The notes below the pieces were generated by a model that was given only the letters and a program-made list of their open reading frames with translations, did no database searches and was not told the DNA's origin. A stretch of 64,000 bases of DNA. It comes from JAUVRX01 sp049664225 (GTDB lineage: Bacteria; Acidobacteriota; Thermoanaerobaculia; Multivoradales; JAHEKO01). A program made the translations under genes and the position numbers. The stretch is from NCBI GenBank assembly GCA_049664225.1, contig JBATEX010000145.1, positions 88,463-152,462 of the forward strand, written 5' to 3'. Positions 44,285 to 52,956 of the stretch are shown in pieces. Each line of letters opens with the position of its first letter. The stretch's first letter is position 1.

Positions 44285-44319
44285 AACAAGAAAGCCCGAC
44301 CCGCGGGCGCGGATCGGGC
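44285..44319 (-). terminator. Intrinsic terminator of the minus-strand paralogue pair
   Basis: GCCCGACCCGCG and CGCGGATCGGGC form a 12-position stem with one mismatch. On the minus strand it is followed by TTTCTTGTT, so it serves the genes at 44357-45397; on the plus strand it may also end the kinase unit. Confidence 0.8.
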
Positions 44320-44356
44320 AATTTCGTTGTCAACCTGTTGGTCGAGCTCGGTCGAC

Positions 44357-44809
44357 CTAGATCCAGCGCGCCAGGCGCTTCGCGTTGCGTTCGACTGCGC
44401 TGGTGGGCACCGCAATGCGAACCCTGACATCGTCCTCGTCTACGTCCACCTTCAACACTCCGTTCTCCTTGTACACCTTGACGTGCTCCGAGCCATTCTG
44501 GACTTCCACCAGAGTGAAATCTGGGCAATCGTTCAGGGCCTCCACGATTCCCCTGACCATGGGCTCCCACTCTCCCAGATCTACTTCGATGTCGAGGAGT
44601 TGCTCGCGAGGTAGCACCAGCCCGCCGGTAGCCACCGCCGCATCGACAACCGCCACAGGCACCGGAAGATAGAGATTCAGTCCCTCTTTGCGATCCTCGA
44701 CATGCACGGTCATCACTCCGCCCCAGGCGTAGACAGCACCGATGAGCACCACCCAGCTGAGGATGAGAACCGCGAATCCGACAGCGAAGAACGTCAGGAA
44801 TTTCTTCAT
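44357..44809 (-). CDS. Signal-anchored protein of unknown family, paralogue 1
   Basis: A 150-residue protein with an N-terminal membrane anchor (about 5-30, FAVGFAVLILSWVVLIGAVY) and an acidic extracytoplasmic domain. The domain has the order VHVED, LPVPVAVVDAAV, IEVDLGEWE, ALNDCPDFTLVEVQ, VKVYKENGVLKVDVDED, VRIAVPTSAV. The same order of motifs occurs in the gene just upstream (44831-45397), so the two are tandem paralogues. No known family is recognised. The genes are 21 bp apart and are followed by a strong terminator. Confidence 0.8.
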   Translation of the reverse strand: MKKFLTFFAVGFAVLILSWVVLIGAVYAWGGVMTVHVEDRKEGLNLYLPVPVAVVDAAVATGGLVLPREQLLDIEVDLGEWEPMVRGIVEALNDCPDFTLVEVQNGSEHVKVYKENGVLKVDVDEDDVRVRIAVPTSAVERNAKRLARWI

Positions 44810-44830
44810 GATTCTCGAGCCCCCTATGCG

Positions 44831-45397
44831 TCAGTCGGCCTCAGCAACGCGATCGACCCACACCCGGACCTTCTCGTCGTCACCGCTGACCGTGACCAGC
44901 TGGCCTTCACCCTCTTCGACCAGGGCTTCGATAGCGGCGGTGATATTCAGCTCGCTGTCATCGCCCGACAGGAGCGCATCGACAACGCTCAAGGGAAGGC
45001 TGACGTCGACATTCTCACCGCCTGATTCCTCGTCGCCCCCCTCTCGAACGTTGACCTTCAGATACCCGGACTCCTTCCAGACCCTGACCAGCTCGTCATC
45101 CTCCTGCACGGTGACGAAGGTCATATCGGGGCTGTTCTTGAGCTCCGCCCAGAGCTCGCGGAGATCGGCGGTGCTGGTGTGCCAATCATCGATCTCGATC
45201 CGTCCGTCGTGGAAGTGCTCCTCGGGAATCATGCCGACTGCCTTTTCCAGCATGGTGACAGGCAGGTTGACCTTCACCGTGGCTCCGTCCTTCTCCTCGA
45301 CTCGGACATGGAGCCAGAGATCTGCCGCCATGGCGCTACCAGCAGCCAGAATCAGAACAGATGCCAGGCCTGCGATTCGGAGTGTTTTCTGTCGCAT
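44831..45397 (-). CDS. Exported protein of unknown family, paralogue 2 with doubled module
   Basis: A 188-residue exported acidic protein. The start at 45397 has AGGAG upstream and yields a signal peptide ending AGSAMAA. The mature part contains the module shared with its neighbour (VKVNLPVTMLEKAV, IEIDDWH, ELKNSPDMTFVTVQ, VRVWKESGYLKVNVRE) followed by a second, partial copy (VDVSLPLSVVDALL, INITAAIEALVEEGEGQLVTVS, VRVWVD). It therefore looks like one and a half to two repeats of a domain of about 75 residues. It is not assignable to a known family. It is the first gene of the two-gene unit. Confidence 0.8.
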   Translation of the reverse strand: MRQKTLRIAGLASVLILAAGSAMAADLWLHVRVEEKDGATVKVNLPVTMLEKAVGMIPEEHFHDGRIEIDDWHTSTADLRELWAELKNSPDMTFVTVQEDDELVRVWKESGYLKVNVREGGDEESGGENVDVSLPLSVVDALLSGDDSELNITAAIEALVEEGEGQLVTVSGDDEKVRVWVDRVAEAD

Positions 45398-45565
45398 GTT
45401 CGATCTCTCCTTGATGTCTTCCATCTGCCGTCGATCACGTCAACTACTCCATATGACGGAGACCGAGGTAAAAAGTTTCACCCAGCTGATTTCTGGCGGT
45501 GGCGGATATAGTAGGCCTCCGATTCACACTGCTAGCGAAAAGAACCGTCTTTCGAGGGCAACGAC

Positions 45566-48433
45566 ATGCGAAGCGCAAGACCCTACCTCTTCCTGATCAT
45601 CGGACTTCTGGCAGCCCTCCTCTCTTCGGCCCAGGAGCCAGCGCTGCTGCCGGAGCCTGGTTTCGATCTCTCGGCCGAGCTACCCATAGAGGACGCCGTG
45701 TTGAAGGGTCGCCTGGACAACGGGCTGACGTACTTCATTCGCACCAACCAGAAACCCGAGAACCGGGCCGAGCTCTGGCTCGTGGTCAACGCTGGCTCCG
45801 TCCAAGAAGACGACAACCAACGAGGCCTCGCCCACTTCGTCGAGCATATGGCCTTCAACGGCACGCGTAACTTCGAGAAACAGGAACTGGTCAACTATCT
45901 CGAGAGCATCGGCATGACTTTCGGACCCGACATCAATGCCTTCACCAGCTTCGACGAGACAGTCTATAACCTGACGATCCCAACCGACGACGACGAGACC
46001 GTGTCGACTGCCTTTCAGATTCTCGAGGACTGGGCCCACGGCCTGGCCTTCGAAGGCGAGGAGATCGACAAGGAGAGAGGTGTCGTCGTCGAAGAGTGGC
46101 GTCTCGGACGAGGTGCGGAGGCCCGAATTCGGGACAAGCACTTGCCGGTTCTCTTCAAGGGCTCGAGATATGCCGAGCGTCTACCGATCGGCGAAAGGGA
46201 CATCCTCGAGTCGGCACCACACGAAGCTCTCCGCAGGTTCTACCGAGACTGGTACCGGCCCGACCTCATGGCCGTCATCGCAGTAGGTGATTTCGATCCA
46301 GAAGCCGTTCAGAAACTCATCAAGCAGCACTTCTCACGCCTCGAAATGCCCGCTGAGCCGCGGCCGCGCGAAACCTACACAGTGCCAGACCACGATGAGG
46401 ACCGATTCGCGATTACCACGGATCCCGAAGCCACCATGACTTCAGTCGGCGTCTACTACAAGCTGCCCAAGAGAACCCAGGGCACAGTCGGTGACTACAG
46501 ACGGCAGGTTGTCGAATCGCTCTATCACGGCATGGTCAACGCCCGACTCGGTGAGCTTACCCAGGAAGCGGACCCCCCCTTTCTGTACGGGGTCTCGGCT
46601 TCGGCAGGCATGGTTCGATCGAGCGATTACTTCCTGCAGGTGGCGGGAGTGCGCGAAGGTCAGGTTGTTCGCGGCCTGGAGTCGCTCGTGACAGAGGCGG
46701 AACGGGCCGATCGATTCGGTTTCACCGAATCCGAGCTGGCAAGGCAGAAGGCCGATCTCCTGCGCGCTTATGAGCAGGCCTACGCCGAAAGGGACAAACG
46801 GGAATCGGCCTCTCTCGCTGCGGAGTACATGCGCCATTTTCTCGAGGATGAGCCCATTCCCGGGATCGAAATGGAGCTCGAGATCGTGCAAGAGGTCCTG
46901 CCGACCATTACCCTCGAGGAGCTCAACGAGCTGGCCGACCAGGCGATCCAGCAGACCAACCGCGTGGTGCTCTTGAGCGGCCCCGAGAAGGCGGACCAAC
47001 CTCTACCGAACGAAGAAGCCCTGGTCGCCGCATTCGAGACAGTAGCCAACCGCGAGATTTCAGCCTACGACGATCGGGTTCGAGACAAACCCTTGCTCGA
47101 GCACGAGCCCAAACCCTCTATGGTGGCCGAGGAGCGGTTCATCGAGGAGATCGACGTCACCGAGTGGCGCCTCGAAAACGGCATTCTGGTCGTGCTGAAA
47201 CCAACGGATTTCAAGAACGATCAAGTTCTACTGACGGCGTTCAGCCCGGGCGGACATTCCCTGGTGCCCGACGCAAAATTCAGCTCCGCCGTCTTTGCCG
47301 ACACCGTTGTGTCAGAAGGGGGAGTCGGCGAGTTCGACGCCATCGAGCTGGAGAAGGCCATGGCCGGCAAGCTGGTCAGCGTCAGTCCCTTCATCGGAGA
47401 GCTCGAGGAAGGGGTCACCGCCAGTGCTTCGCCGCAGGATCTGGAGACCCTGTTTCAGCTTATCTACCTCTCCCTGACGGCGCCGAGGGCCGACCCCGAG
47501 GCCTTCCAGGCCTTCATGACCAGGATGGAGTCCTTCATCGAGAACCGCAAGGCCCGCCCAGAGCTCGCCTTCAGTGACGAAGTACAGACCGTCACCTACG
47601 GAGGCCATCTGCGAAGACGTCCGATCTCAACTGAAGTCCTGCAGGAGATCGACCTGAGCACCGCCCTCGAGGTCTTTCGAGATCGCTTCGCCGACACCGG
47701 CGACTTCACATTTCTTATCGTCGGGAACTTCGAGCTCGACGGCATTCGACCCCTTGTCGAGCGCTATCTGGGCGGCCTGCCCACGACAGGACGCGAGGAG
47801 ACATGGCGAGATATCGGCGCCGACCCGGTCGCGGGACAGCTCGAGGTCACGATGCACCGCGGCCTGGAGCCCAAGAGTCGGGTACAGCTCCTCCTCCGGG
47901 GCCCAGCCGAGTGGAGCCGCGAAAGCCTGCATGACATCCAGTCGCTGGCCGCTGCCCTGAGGATTCGCCTGCGGGAGGTTTTGAGGGAGGACATGGGCGC
48001 AACCTACGGCGTTGGAGTGAATGGCATTCTCGTCGATCGGCCCAAGGAAAGGTACCTCTTCGCTATCGGCTTCGGCTGCGCCCCAGAAAACGTCGAGGAG
48101 ATGATTGCCGCCGCCAAGAAAGAGCTTCAAGTCGTGCAGGAGAAAGGCCTCGACGAGACCTATGCCGAGAAGGTGCGAGAGGCGCAGCGGCGACGGCGCG
48201 AAGTCAATCTCAAGGAGAACGGCTTCTGGATCTCGGTTCTGAGGACCTATTACACCCGCCAGATGGATCCCAGGCTCGTGCTGGACTACGATGCCCTCCT
48301 GGCACGGGTCACCCCTGAGAATTTCAAGGCCACCGCCAAGGAGTACTTCAGTAGCGACAATAGTCTCCAGGCCGTTCTGCTTCCGGAAATCACGGCGCCA
48401 GCCGACGCCGAAGCCGCCGAGGGCGTGGAGTAG
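45566..48433 (+). CDS. Exported M16 family zinc peptidase
   Basis: A 955-residue pitrilysin-type protease with a signal peptide (about 1-23). Two M16 halves are present. The N-terminal catalytic half has the inverted zinc motif HFVEH (residues 90-94) with the downstream acidic ligand at Glu176/177 (VVVEEWR). The C-terminal half (about 520-955) lacks the zinc motif, as usual. It resembles the PqqL/large periplasmic M16 type that degrades small unfolded peptides. GAGG lies eight bases before the ATG. It is divergent from the paralogue pair and convergent with the M23 gene. Confidence 0.94.
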   Translation: MRSARPYLFLIIGLLAALLSSAQEPALLPEPGFDLSAELPIEDAVLKGRLDNGLTYFIRTNQKPENRAELWLVVNAGSVQEDDNQRGLAHFVEHMAFNGTRNFEKQELVNYLESIGMTFGPDINAFTSFDETVYNLTIPTDDDETVSTAFQILEDWAHGLAFEGEEIDKERGVVVEEWRLGRGAEARIRDKHLPVLFKGSRYAERLPIGERDILESAPHEALRRFYRDWYRPDLMAVIAVGDFDPEAVQKLIKQHFSRLEMPAEPRPRETYTVPDHDEDRFAITTDPEATMTSVGVYYKLPKRTQGTVGDYRRQVVESLYHGMVNARLGELTQEADPPFLYGVSASAGMVRSSDYFLQVAGVREGQVVRGLESLVTEAERADRFGFTESELARQKADLLRAYEQAYAERDKRESASLAAEYMRHFLEDEPIPGIEMELEIVQEVLPTITLEELNELADQAIQQTNRVVLLSGPEKADQPLPNEEALVAAFETVANREISAYDDRVRDKPLLEHEPKPSMVAEERFIEEIDVTEWRLENGILVVLKPTDFKNDQVLLTAFSPGGHSLVPDAKFSSAVFADTVVSEGGVGEFDAIELEKAMAGKLVSVSPFIGELEEGVTASASPQDLETLFQLIYLSLTAPRADPEAFQAFMTRMESFIENRKARPELAFSDEVQTVTYGGHLRRRPISTEVLQEIDLSTALEVFRDRFADTGDFTFLIVGNFELDGIRPLVERYLGGLPTTGREETWRDIGADPVAGQLEVTMHRGLEPKSRVQLLLRGPAEWSRESLHDIQSLAAALRIRLREVLREDMGATYGVGVNGILVDRPKERYLFAIGFGCAPENVEEMIAAAKKELQVVQEKGLDETYAEKVREAQRRRREVNLKENGFWISVLRTYYTRQMDPRLVLDYDALLARVTPENFKATAKEYFSSDNSLQAVLLPEITAPADAEAAEGVE

Positions 48434-48470
48434 AGGACTCTGAAGGGGCCGAGGGGAAGGGGCAGGTCCC

Positions 48471-49298
48471 CTATTCCGGGATCGTTGGAATTTGCTCGGT
48501 TGAAGCCAATAGGAGCGAGGGATCGATCCTGGCCCCGCGCCAGCGCAGCCCCATATGGAGGTGCGGCCCGGTGGCTCGTCCTGTCTGCCCGACGCTGCCA
48601 ATCACTTCTCCTCGTTTGACGTCTCGACCTTGTTCGACCGCCAACTCCTGCAGGTGGAAATACATCGAGATCAGGCCGTCACCGTGGTCCAGGAAGACGC
48701 TTCCGCCTGAGAAGAAGAAGTCGCCTGCCAGGGCCACCCTACCGTCGGCAACTGCAAGCACGGACTCGCCCGCGGCGGCAGAGTAATCGGCTCCGTTGTG
48801 GGGACTCCGCGGTTGGTTGTTGAAGAATCGTCTGGACCCGAATCGCCCCCCGCTCGGCAAGGATTCCAGGGGGGACGACAATGGAAGATCGAACCGACGA
48901 GGGGTGTCGAGTGCCCAAAGAGCGCCGATTCGCCGGTTCTCCTCTTCAACCCTCGCCAGATCTGCCGACGAGAGATTGACCTGAGAGTCGTCGTCCAGGG
49001 CAATGTGCTGAACCTCGTACGGATAGGCGGAGACCCTCACCGTTGCACTCTCTTTCTGCCCGCGACGCCAGCGAGACAGTCGCATCTCACCTTCGGGAGT
49101 CAGCAGATCGATCGCGTACCAGCAGTCACCAGAAACTGCTGCGAACGTGCGGCCTGCCTGCCCGCACCTGTCGACTTCGACTCCCGGCCAGCGCACGATG
49201 CCACCCGGCGCAACAGAGAGTGTCTCTGCCAGAGCCGGAGCCGAGAGGATCGAGATCAGTAGCGCGCAGTTACCGAATGCAAACAAGGCTCTCTTCAA
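48471..49298 (-). CDS. Exported M23 family metallopeptidase (TTG start)
   Basis: A 275-residue protein with a signal peptide (about 1-24) and a C-terminal lysostaphin-type M23 domain (about 150-262). Zinc ligands are His167 and Asp171 (SPHNGAD) and His248, with catalytic His246 (HLH). The full catalytic set suggests an active peptidoglycan endopeptidase. The start is taken as TTG at 49298, because GGGGG lies just upstream and it is the first codon giving a clean signal peptide; the frame stays open further upstream. It is divergent from the small membrane protein at 49388. Confidence 0.87.
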   Translation of the reverse strand: MKRALFAFGNCALLISILSAPALAETLSVAPGGIVRWPGVEVDRCGQAGRTFAAVSGDCWYAIDLLTPEGEMRLSRWRRGQKESATVRVSAYPYEVQHIALDDDSQVNLSSADLARVEEENRRIGALWALDTPRRFDLPLSSPLESLPSGGRFGSRRFFNNQPRSPHNGADYSAAAGESVLAVADGRVALAGDFFFSGGSVFLDHGDGLISMYFHLQELAVEQGRDVKRGEVIGSVGQTGRATGPHLHMGLRWRGARIDPSLLLASTEQIPTIPE

Positions 49299-49387
49299 GA
49301 CGCTGCCCCCTTCGACAGAAACCGAGGTTCGACTCACTCGCGAGAGCGATGGTAACAAAGAACTTCCGTCACGAAACCTGGAGTAGC

Positions 49388-49816
49388 ATGGAACCAATCA
49401 AGGGGACCGGTAGACCTCCGAGTGTCGGAGAGAGAGGACGAGAATCCATGTGGCGCACCAACGCAGTGATCTCGATGCTGGTCGAAGATGTGGCCGAGCT
49501 CAGGATCTCGGCATCTCCCGACGGGTCGTCCGAGCACGCAGAGGCAACGACCGAGCGACCCGAAATGGAGGCGCTGACCAAGGCGACACGAAGAGCCATC
49601 ATGGTCAGCCTGATCGACTGGATCGCCCTCGTTATCCTGTTGGCCTTTCACTCCGGATCAGGACCCTTCCTCCCTCTCGGCCCTTCCACCGAAACGGTGT
49701 TCACATTGGGGGCGCTGGCCGTCGCCATGCATTCCGGCTTTCGATTGGGCCAGGCCCGGACCTACAAAGCTGTGTCCCGCGTCAGCGAGGAGCTCCTGGA
49801 GCGTCAGGGGGACTGA
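49388..49816 (+). CDS. Small membrane protein of unknown function
   Basis: A 142-residue protein with two predicted helices (about 93-112 and 122-140 region, IDWIALVILLAFHSG and TVFTLGALAVAMHSGF) and a soluble N-terminus. A second ATG at 49448 (MWRTNAVISM) is an alternative start, giving 122 residues; both have purine-rich sites upstream. No family recognised. Its stop is 18 bp from the convergent DUF3014 gene. Confidence 0.6.
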   Translation: MEPIKGTGRPPSVGERGRESMWRTNAVISMLVEDVAELRISASPDGSSEHAEATTERPEMEALTKATRRAIMVSLIDWIALVILLAFHSGSGPFLPLGPSTETVFTLGALAVAMHSGFRLGQARTYKAVSRVSEELLERQGD

Positions 49817-49834
49817 TCCCCTCGCCCGGCGCCC

Positions 49835-50656
49835 TCAATCGACCTTCAGATTGGCCAGCGCTGAGATCTCCCTGGTCTTCGCTTGGAGCTGGCGCAGATT
49901 CTGGGGACCGAAGCGCAGGAAGTTCTTGGAGGCCGCAGGCAGCTTCTCGAGCGCCGGATCGGCGAGCTGGAAGGAGGAGACCTTGGGAACGACCTCGATC
50001 TCGCCTCTGACGACCGGCGTCTCCAGTAGCCGCTCGACCGCTTGCTGCATGGCGTCGTCGAAACTCTGCCCAGGGTAACCGAGATCACGATAGGCCTCCC
50101 GGAAAAGGGGCAGCAGAGCGCTGTACAGCTGTGCAGCCCCCTCGCTGTCGATCGAGGTCACCACCTCCACTACGGTGTCGTAGCGTTGATAGCTCGCGGG
50201 ATCGACAAAATACCGACCACCCTCTTGCTCTACCTTGAACCGCTCCTCGGGCGCCATGAACGTCACGTGGGACCTCGGGCTCGAGCCCTCGGCCAGGTTG
50301 TCTACGATGGCCACGAACCGGCGGATCATCTCGTCGGTGACCAGCCACTCTGCAAGGTCCGGATGGGCGGAAAGTTGTCCGACCAGTCCCCGTAGCCAGG
50401 CATCGCTATCATCCAGCTCCGGCAGTTCCCCGATCTCCAGAGGCGCGCTCTCAGAAGGCGGCGGAGCCTCCTCGGCCGCGGCAGACGGAGATGGTGCCGG
50501 CGCCTCCGCCACCTCCTCAGATCGGTTCCTGAGCATCACTACAGCCACGATCACGGCGACCAAGACCAGCGCTCCTACCCAATAGGGCCAGCGGGGAAGA
50601 TCCGATGACTCACTCTCTATGGTCGGCTCCTTCTCGAAGTCCTCGAGCTCACTCAT
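49835..50656 (-). CDS. DUF3014 family membrane-anchored protein
   Basis: A 273-residue protein with a short cytoplasmic N-terminus, one membrane helix (about 25-43), a Pro/Ala/Ser-rich linker (50-85) and a globular periplasmic domain matching DUF3014. Typical segments are LVTDEMIRRFVAIVDNLAEG, RYFVDPASYQRYD, and the C-terminal LPAASKNFLRFGPQNLRQLQAKTREIS. The function of the family is unknown. It is convergent with the small membrane protein and its upstream flank is the repeat-rich intergenic region. Confidence 0.88.
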   Translation of the reverse strand: MSELEDFEKEPTIESESSDLPRWPYWVGALVLVAVIVAVVMLRNRSEEVAEAPAPSPSAAAEEAPPPSESAPLEIGELPELDDSDAWLRGLVGQLSAHPDLAEWLVTDEMIRRFVAIVDNLAEGSSPRSHVTFMAPEERFKVEQEGGRYFVDPASYQRYDTVVEVVTSIDSEGAAQLYSALLPLFREAYRDLGYPGQSFDDAMQQAVERLLETPVVRGEIEVVPKVSSFQLADPALEKLPAASKNFLRFGPQNLRQLQAKTREISALANLKVD

Positions 50657-50780
50657 CGTTCCATCACTCCATCTGTGGCGCGGCTCCTGGATTGGAGCTC
50701 CGCGCCGCGCGCTCTCCATTCTATTCTCTTCGCGCTTCGCAGGCCCTCACTGTCCCATCTCCCAAGATATCGGCGCCATC

Positions 50781-50820
50781 GTTGCGGCCGTCTGAACTTC
50801 ATCGCTCGACTGCCTCATTG
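50781..50820. repeat. 40-nt direct repeat, first copy
   Basis: Begins GTTGCGGCCG and ends CATCGCTCGACTGCCTCATTG-like sequence; its partner is at 50967-51006, differing at four positions. Confidence 0.75.
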
Positions 50821-50860
50821 GGCCAGCCTTGGCGGTGCCAGAGGTTCGTCCGGGGGACCT

Positions 50861-50905
50861 CCAGGGGGGTCTGGCAGCGGATGGGAGGAAAGCCCCCTGG
50901 GGTCC
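50861..50905. repeat. Dispersed hairpin repeat, copy B
   Basis: Starts CCAGGGGGG, interior CTGGCAGCGG then GGGAGGAAAGCC, ends CCCCCTGGGGTCC. The ends pair as an 8-bp stem. Near-identical to copy A at 2395-2440. Confidence 0.75.
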
Positions 50906-50966
50906 TCCGGATGGACCTCCAGTCATCAAACGCATGAGTCGACTGACGAAGCTGACGGCCGCCAAG

Positions 50967-51006
50967 GTTGCGGCCGCTTCAACCTCATCGCTCGACTGCC
51001 TCATTG
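50967..51006. repeat. 40-nt direct repeat, second copy
   Basis: Second copy of the repeat at 50781-50820, followed at once by the hairpin GCATTG-cc-CAATGC. Confidence 0.75.
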
Positions 51007-51088
51007 CAGCATTGCCCAATGCCTGCACCAGTGAGCTAGGATCCAAAGTCGGGACGATCAACGCTCGTCAGCCGGAAGGAGCCTCGTA

Positions 51089-52057
51089 GTGGAGACTGTT
51101 CGTCTGGGAAGAACAGAAGTCGAAGTCCCAAGGATAGCCTTGGGGACCTGGGGTCATGGCGGTCCCAAGAAAGTCGGCAAGCACCCGGTGGGCTGGTCCG
51201 GCTACGACTCCGGGGCCGCCCGAGCCGCCCTGGAGCTGGCCTTCGACCGAGGGCTCACTCACTGGGATACCGCCGATGTCTATGGGGACGGACAGGCCGA
51301 GCGTTCCATAGGGAGTCTCTGGGGCTCCGTACGTCGGGCCCAGCTCTTTCTCGCCAGCAAGGTGGGATGGGATGCAGGACCCTACGACCACTTCTACCAC
51401 CCCGATCAGATTCGCCGCCAGCTGGAGCGCTCCCTCGTCAATCTGCAGACCGAGTATCTCGATCTGTACTACCTGCACCATTGTGATTTCGGCCCCAACA
51501 ACGAGTACCTCGACGGCGCAGTGGAGCAGCTGCGTCGCTTTCGCGACGAGGGCAAGATCCGGTTCATTGGCCTCTCGGACTGGAAGTCGGAAAAGGCGGT
51601 CGAATACGCCGACCGGGTCGACCCCGATGTCGTTCAGCCTTATCGCAATGTCGTCGACGATTCGTGGGAGATCAGCGGACTGAAGAACTGGGTCGAGGAG
51701 AACGACGCCGGAGTGGCTTTCTTTTCGCCCCTCAAGCACGGCCTGCTTCTAGGCCGCTACCAGGAGCCACCACTGCTCGGAGACGGCGATCACAGGAGCC
51801 GCATTCCGGGATTCCGCGATCCCGCCCAGCTGGATCGGTTTCGAGACTGCCGCAAGGCTGTAGAAGCCCGCTTTCCATCACTCCCCCATCCGGTTCTGTC
51901 TTGTCTGACCGGCGTGTTGCTCACGGATGCCACTTCAGGCTGTGCGATTCTCGGCCTTCGCCAACCGCATCATGTAAGAGCTGCCGCGCTGGTGGGTGCG
52001 TCGTTGACTCAGGAAGACGCGGACTGGGTCCGAAGCCTCTATCGGGGCGAGGCCTAG
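51089..52057 (+). CDS. Aldo/keto reductase
   Basis: A 322-residue aldo/keto reductase, distinct from the one at 23561. The tetrad is Asp60, Tyr65 (DTADVYGDGQAE), Lys91 (LASKV) and His130 (YYLHHCDFG). The start is GTG with AAGGAG at good distance. The C-terminal third is less typical, with CAILGLRQPHHVRAAALVGA in place of the usual NADPH-binding end. The stop overlaps the stop of the convergent nuclease gene at a palindromic CTAG. Substrate unknown. Confidence 0.9.
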   Translation: METVRLGRTEVEVPRIALGTWGHGGPKKVGKHPVGWSGYDSGAARAALELAFDRGLTHWDTADVYGDGQAERSIGSLWGSVRRAQLFLASKVGWDAGPYDHFYHPDQIRRQLERSLVNLQTEYLDLYYLHHCDFGPNNEYLDGAVEQLRRFRDEGKIRFIGLSDWKSEKAVEYADRVDPDVVQPYRNVVDDSWEISGLKNWVEENDAGVAFFSPLKHGLLLGRYQEPPLLGDGDHRSRIPGFRDPAQLDRFRDCRKAVEARFPSLPHPVLSCLTGVLLTDATSGCAILGLRQPHHVRAAALVGASLTQEDADWVRSLYRGEA

Positions 52058-52956
52058 TCCGTTGGAGATTGCTCGGGGAGGCCCCACTCGGGAATCTGAA
52101 GGTCAGCCGACTGTCGCCAGGCGGTGAGAATGAGACTGGAAGTGAAGAGTACCGAGGCTCGGTAGCGCTCGCGAGTCCAGGCTCGCAATCTGGCCGAGGG
52201 CTCGCCGTCAGCCTCGAGAGGCATCAGATCGCCTTCCAGCTCGTAGACCCTGTCGACCTCCGCGTGACTGCGCTCCAACTCCTCGACAACCGCTGGGAAG
52301 ATTGGCTTCAGCACCCGTGGCACGAGTGACTCGTCCCTGTTCTCATTCTGCGGCTGCAGTCGGCCGAACAAGGCGTCCACCTGCTGGTGGATTCCGGTGA
52401 CAGGGGACGAGTAGTCCTGCAACGCTCGCCCGTCGTGATGGATTGTGGTGTGGAGTGGCTGGCAAAGATCGGTCGCGTAGTGCGCTACGTAGGCGGCGCT
52501 GATCATGACCTTGGCCTGCAAGTGCTCGTCAGTCAGCTGGCGTCGAAGCTGAGCAAAGGCCAGGGTCAGGCGCTGGGTCGCTTCGACCACCGAATAGGGC
52601 AGCGTTCCTACTTGACTGGGATCCAGGCTGGGCTCTTGCGAGCCAAGGAAGCGGAGAAACCCGCTCCGCATATCGGGTAGCTCCTTACCTTGGAGCAGCT
52701 CGAGATCCAGGTAGTGGTCTGGCGACTCACGGTCTCGTAGCTGCGGCAGACTGCGGTTGCGCATCAGGTCGGGATCGATCGAGTCCCAGGCCATCTGGTC
52801 GCGGCCGTCTTGAAGAAATTTCGGTAACTCTTCGGACAGCAGCGTGATTGCGTCGAAAGTCGTGATTCGATGCCCGTCGGCGTGCCAGGCTTGAAGATGC
52901 GAGGTCGAGGCCAGGGCAACGACGCCCAGAGCCAACGTCAGCCGGAGGACCTTCAT
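52054..52956 (-). CDS. S1/P1-type zinc nuclease, exported
   Basis: A 300-residue exported hydrolase of the S1/P1 nuclease - phospholipase C superfamily. After the signal peptide (1-23) the mature chain begins with Trp24 and has a His five residues later (WHADGH), matching Trp1 and His6 of nuclease P1. The other ligand motifs are present in order: SPDHYLD, HYATDLCQPLH (spacing as His116/Asp120/His126 of P1) and HQQVD (as His149/Asp153). A three-zinc phosphodiesterase or nuclease is therefore likely. The start overlaps the stop of the DUF1820 gene by four bases (ATGA). Confidence 0.88.
   Translation of the reverse strand: MKVLRLTLALGVVALASTSHLQAWHADGHRITTFDAITLLSEELPKFLQDGRDQMAWDSIDPDLMRNRSLPQLRDRESPDHYLDLELLQGKELPDMRSGFLRFLGSQEPSLDPSQVGTLPYSVVEATQRLTLAFAQLRRQLTDEHLQAKVMISAAYVAHYATDLCQPLHTTIHHDGRALQDYSSPVTGIHQQVDALFGRLQPQNENRDESLVPRVLKPIFPAVVEELERSHAEVDRVYELEGDLMPLEADGEPSARLRAWTRERYRASVLFTSSLILTAWRQSADLQIPEWGLPEQSPTD

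Larger units (their letters stand above)
50657..51088. other. Repeat-rich intergenic region
   Basis: A 432-bp gene-free region between the DUF3014 gene and the second aldo-keto reductase. It holds a 40-nt direct repeat in two copies (50781-50820 and 50967-51006, 36 of 40 identical), the hairpin repeat copy B between them, and a small perfect hairpin GCATTG-cc-CAATGC (51008-51021). Frames that cross it have no protein-like features. Confidence 0.7.

Noticed and set aside
47627..48601. Open frame of 324 codons opposite the M16 C-terminal half
   Set aside because: Shadow of a well-supported M16 gene.
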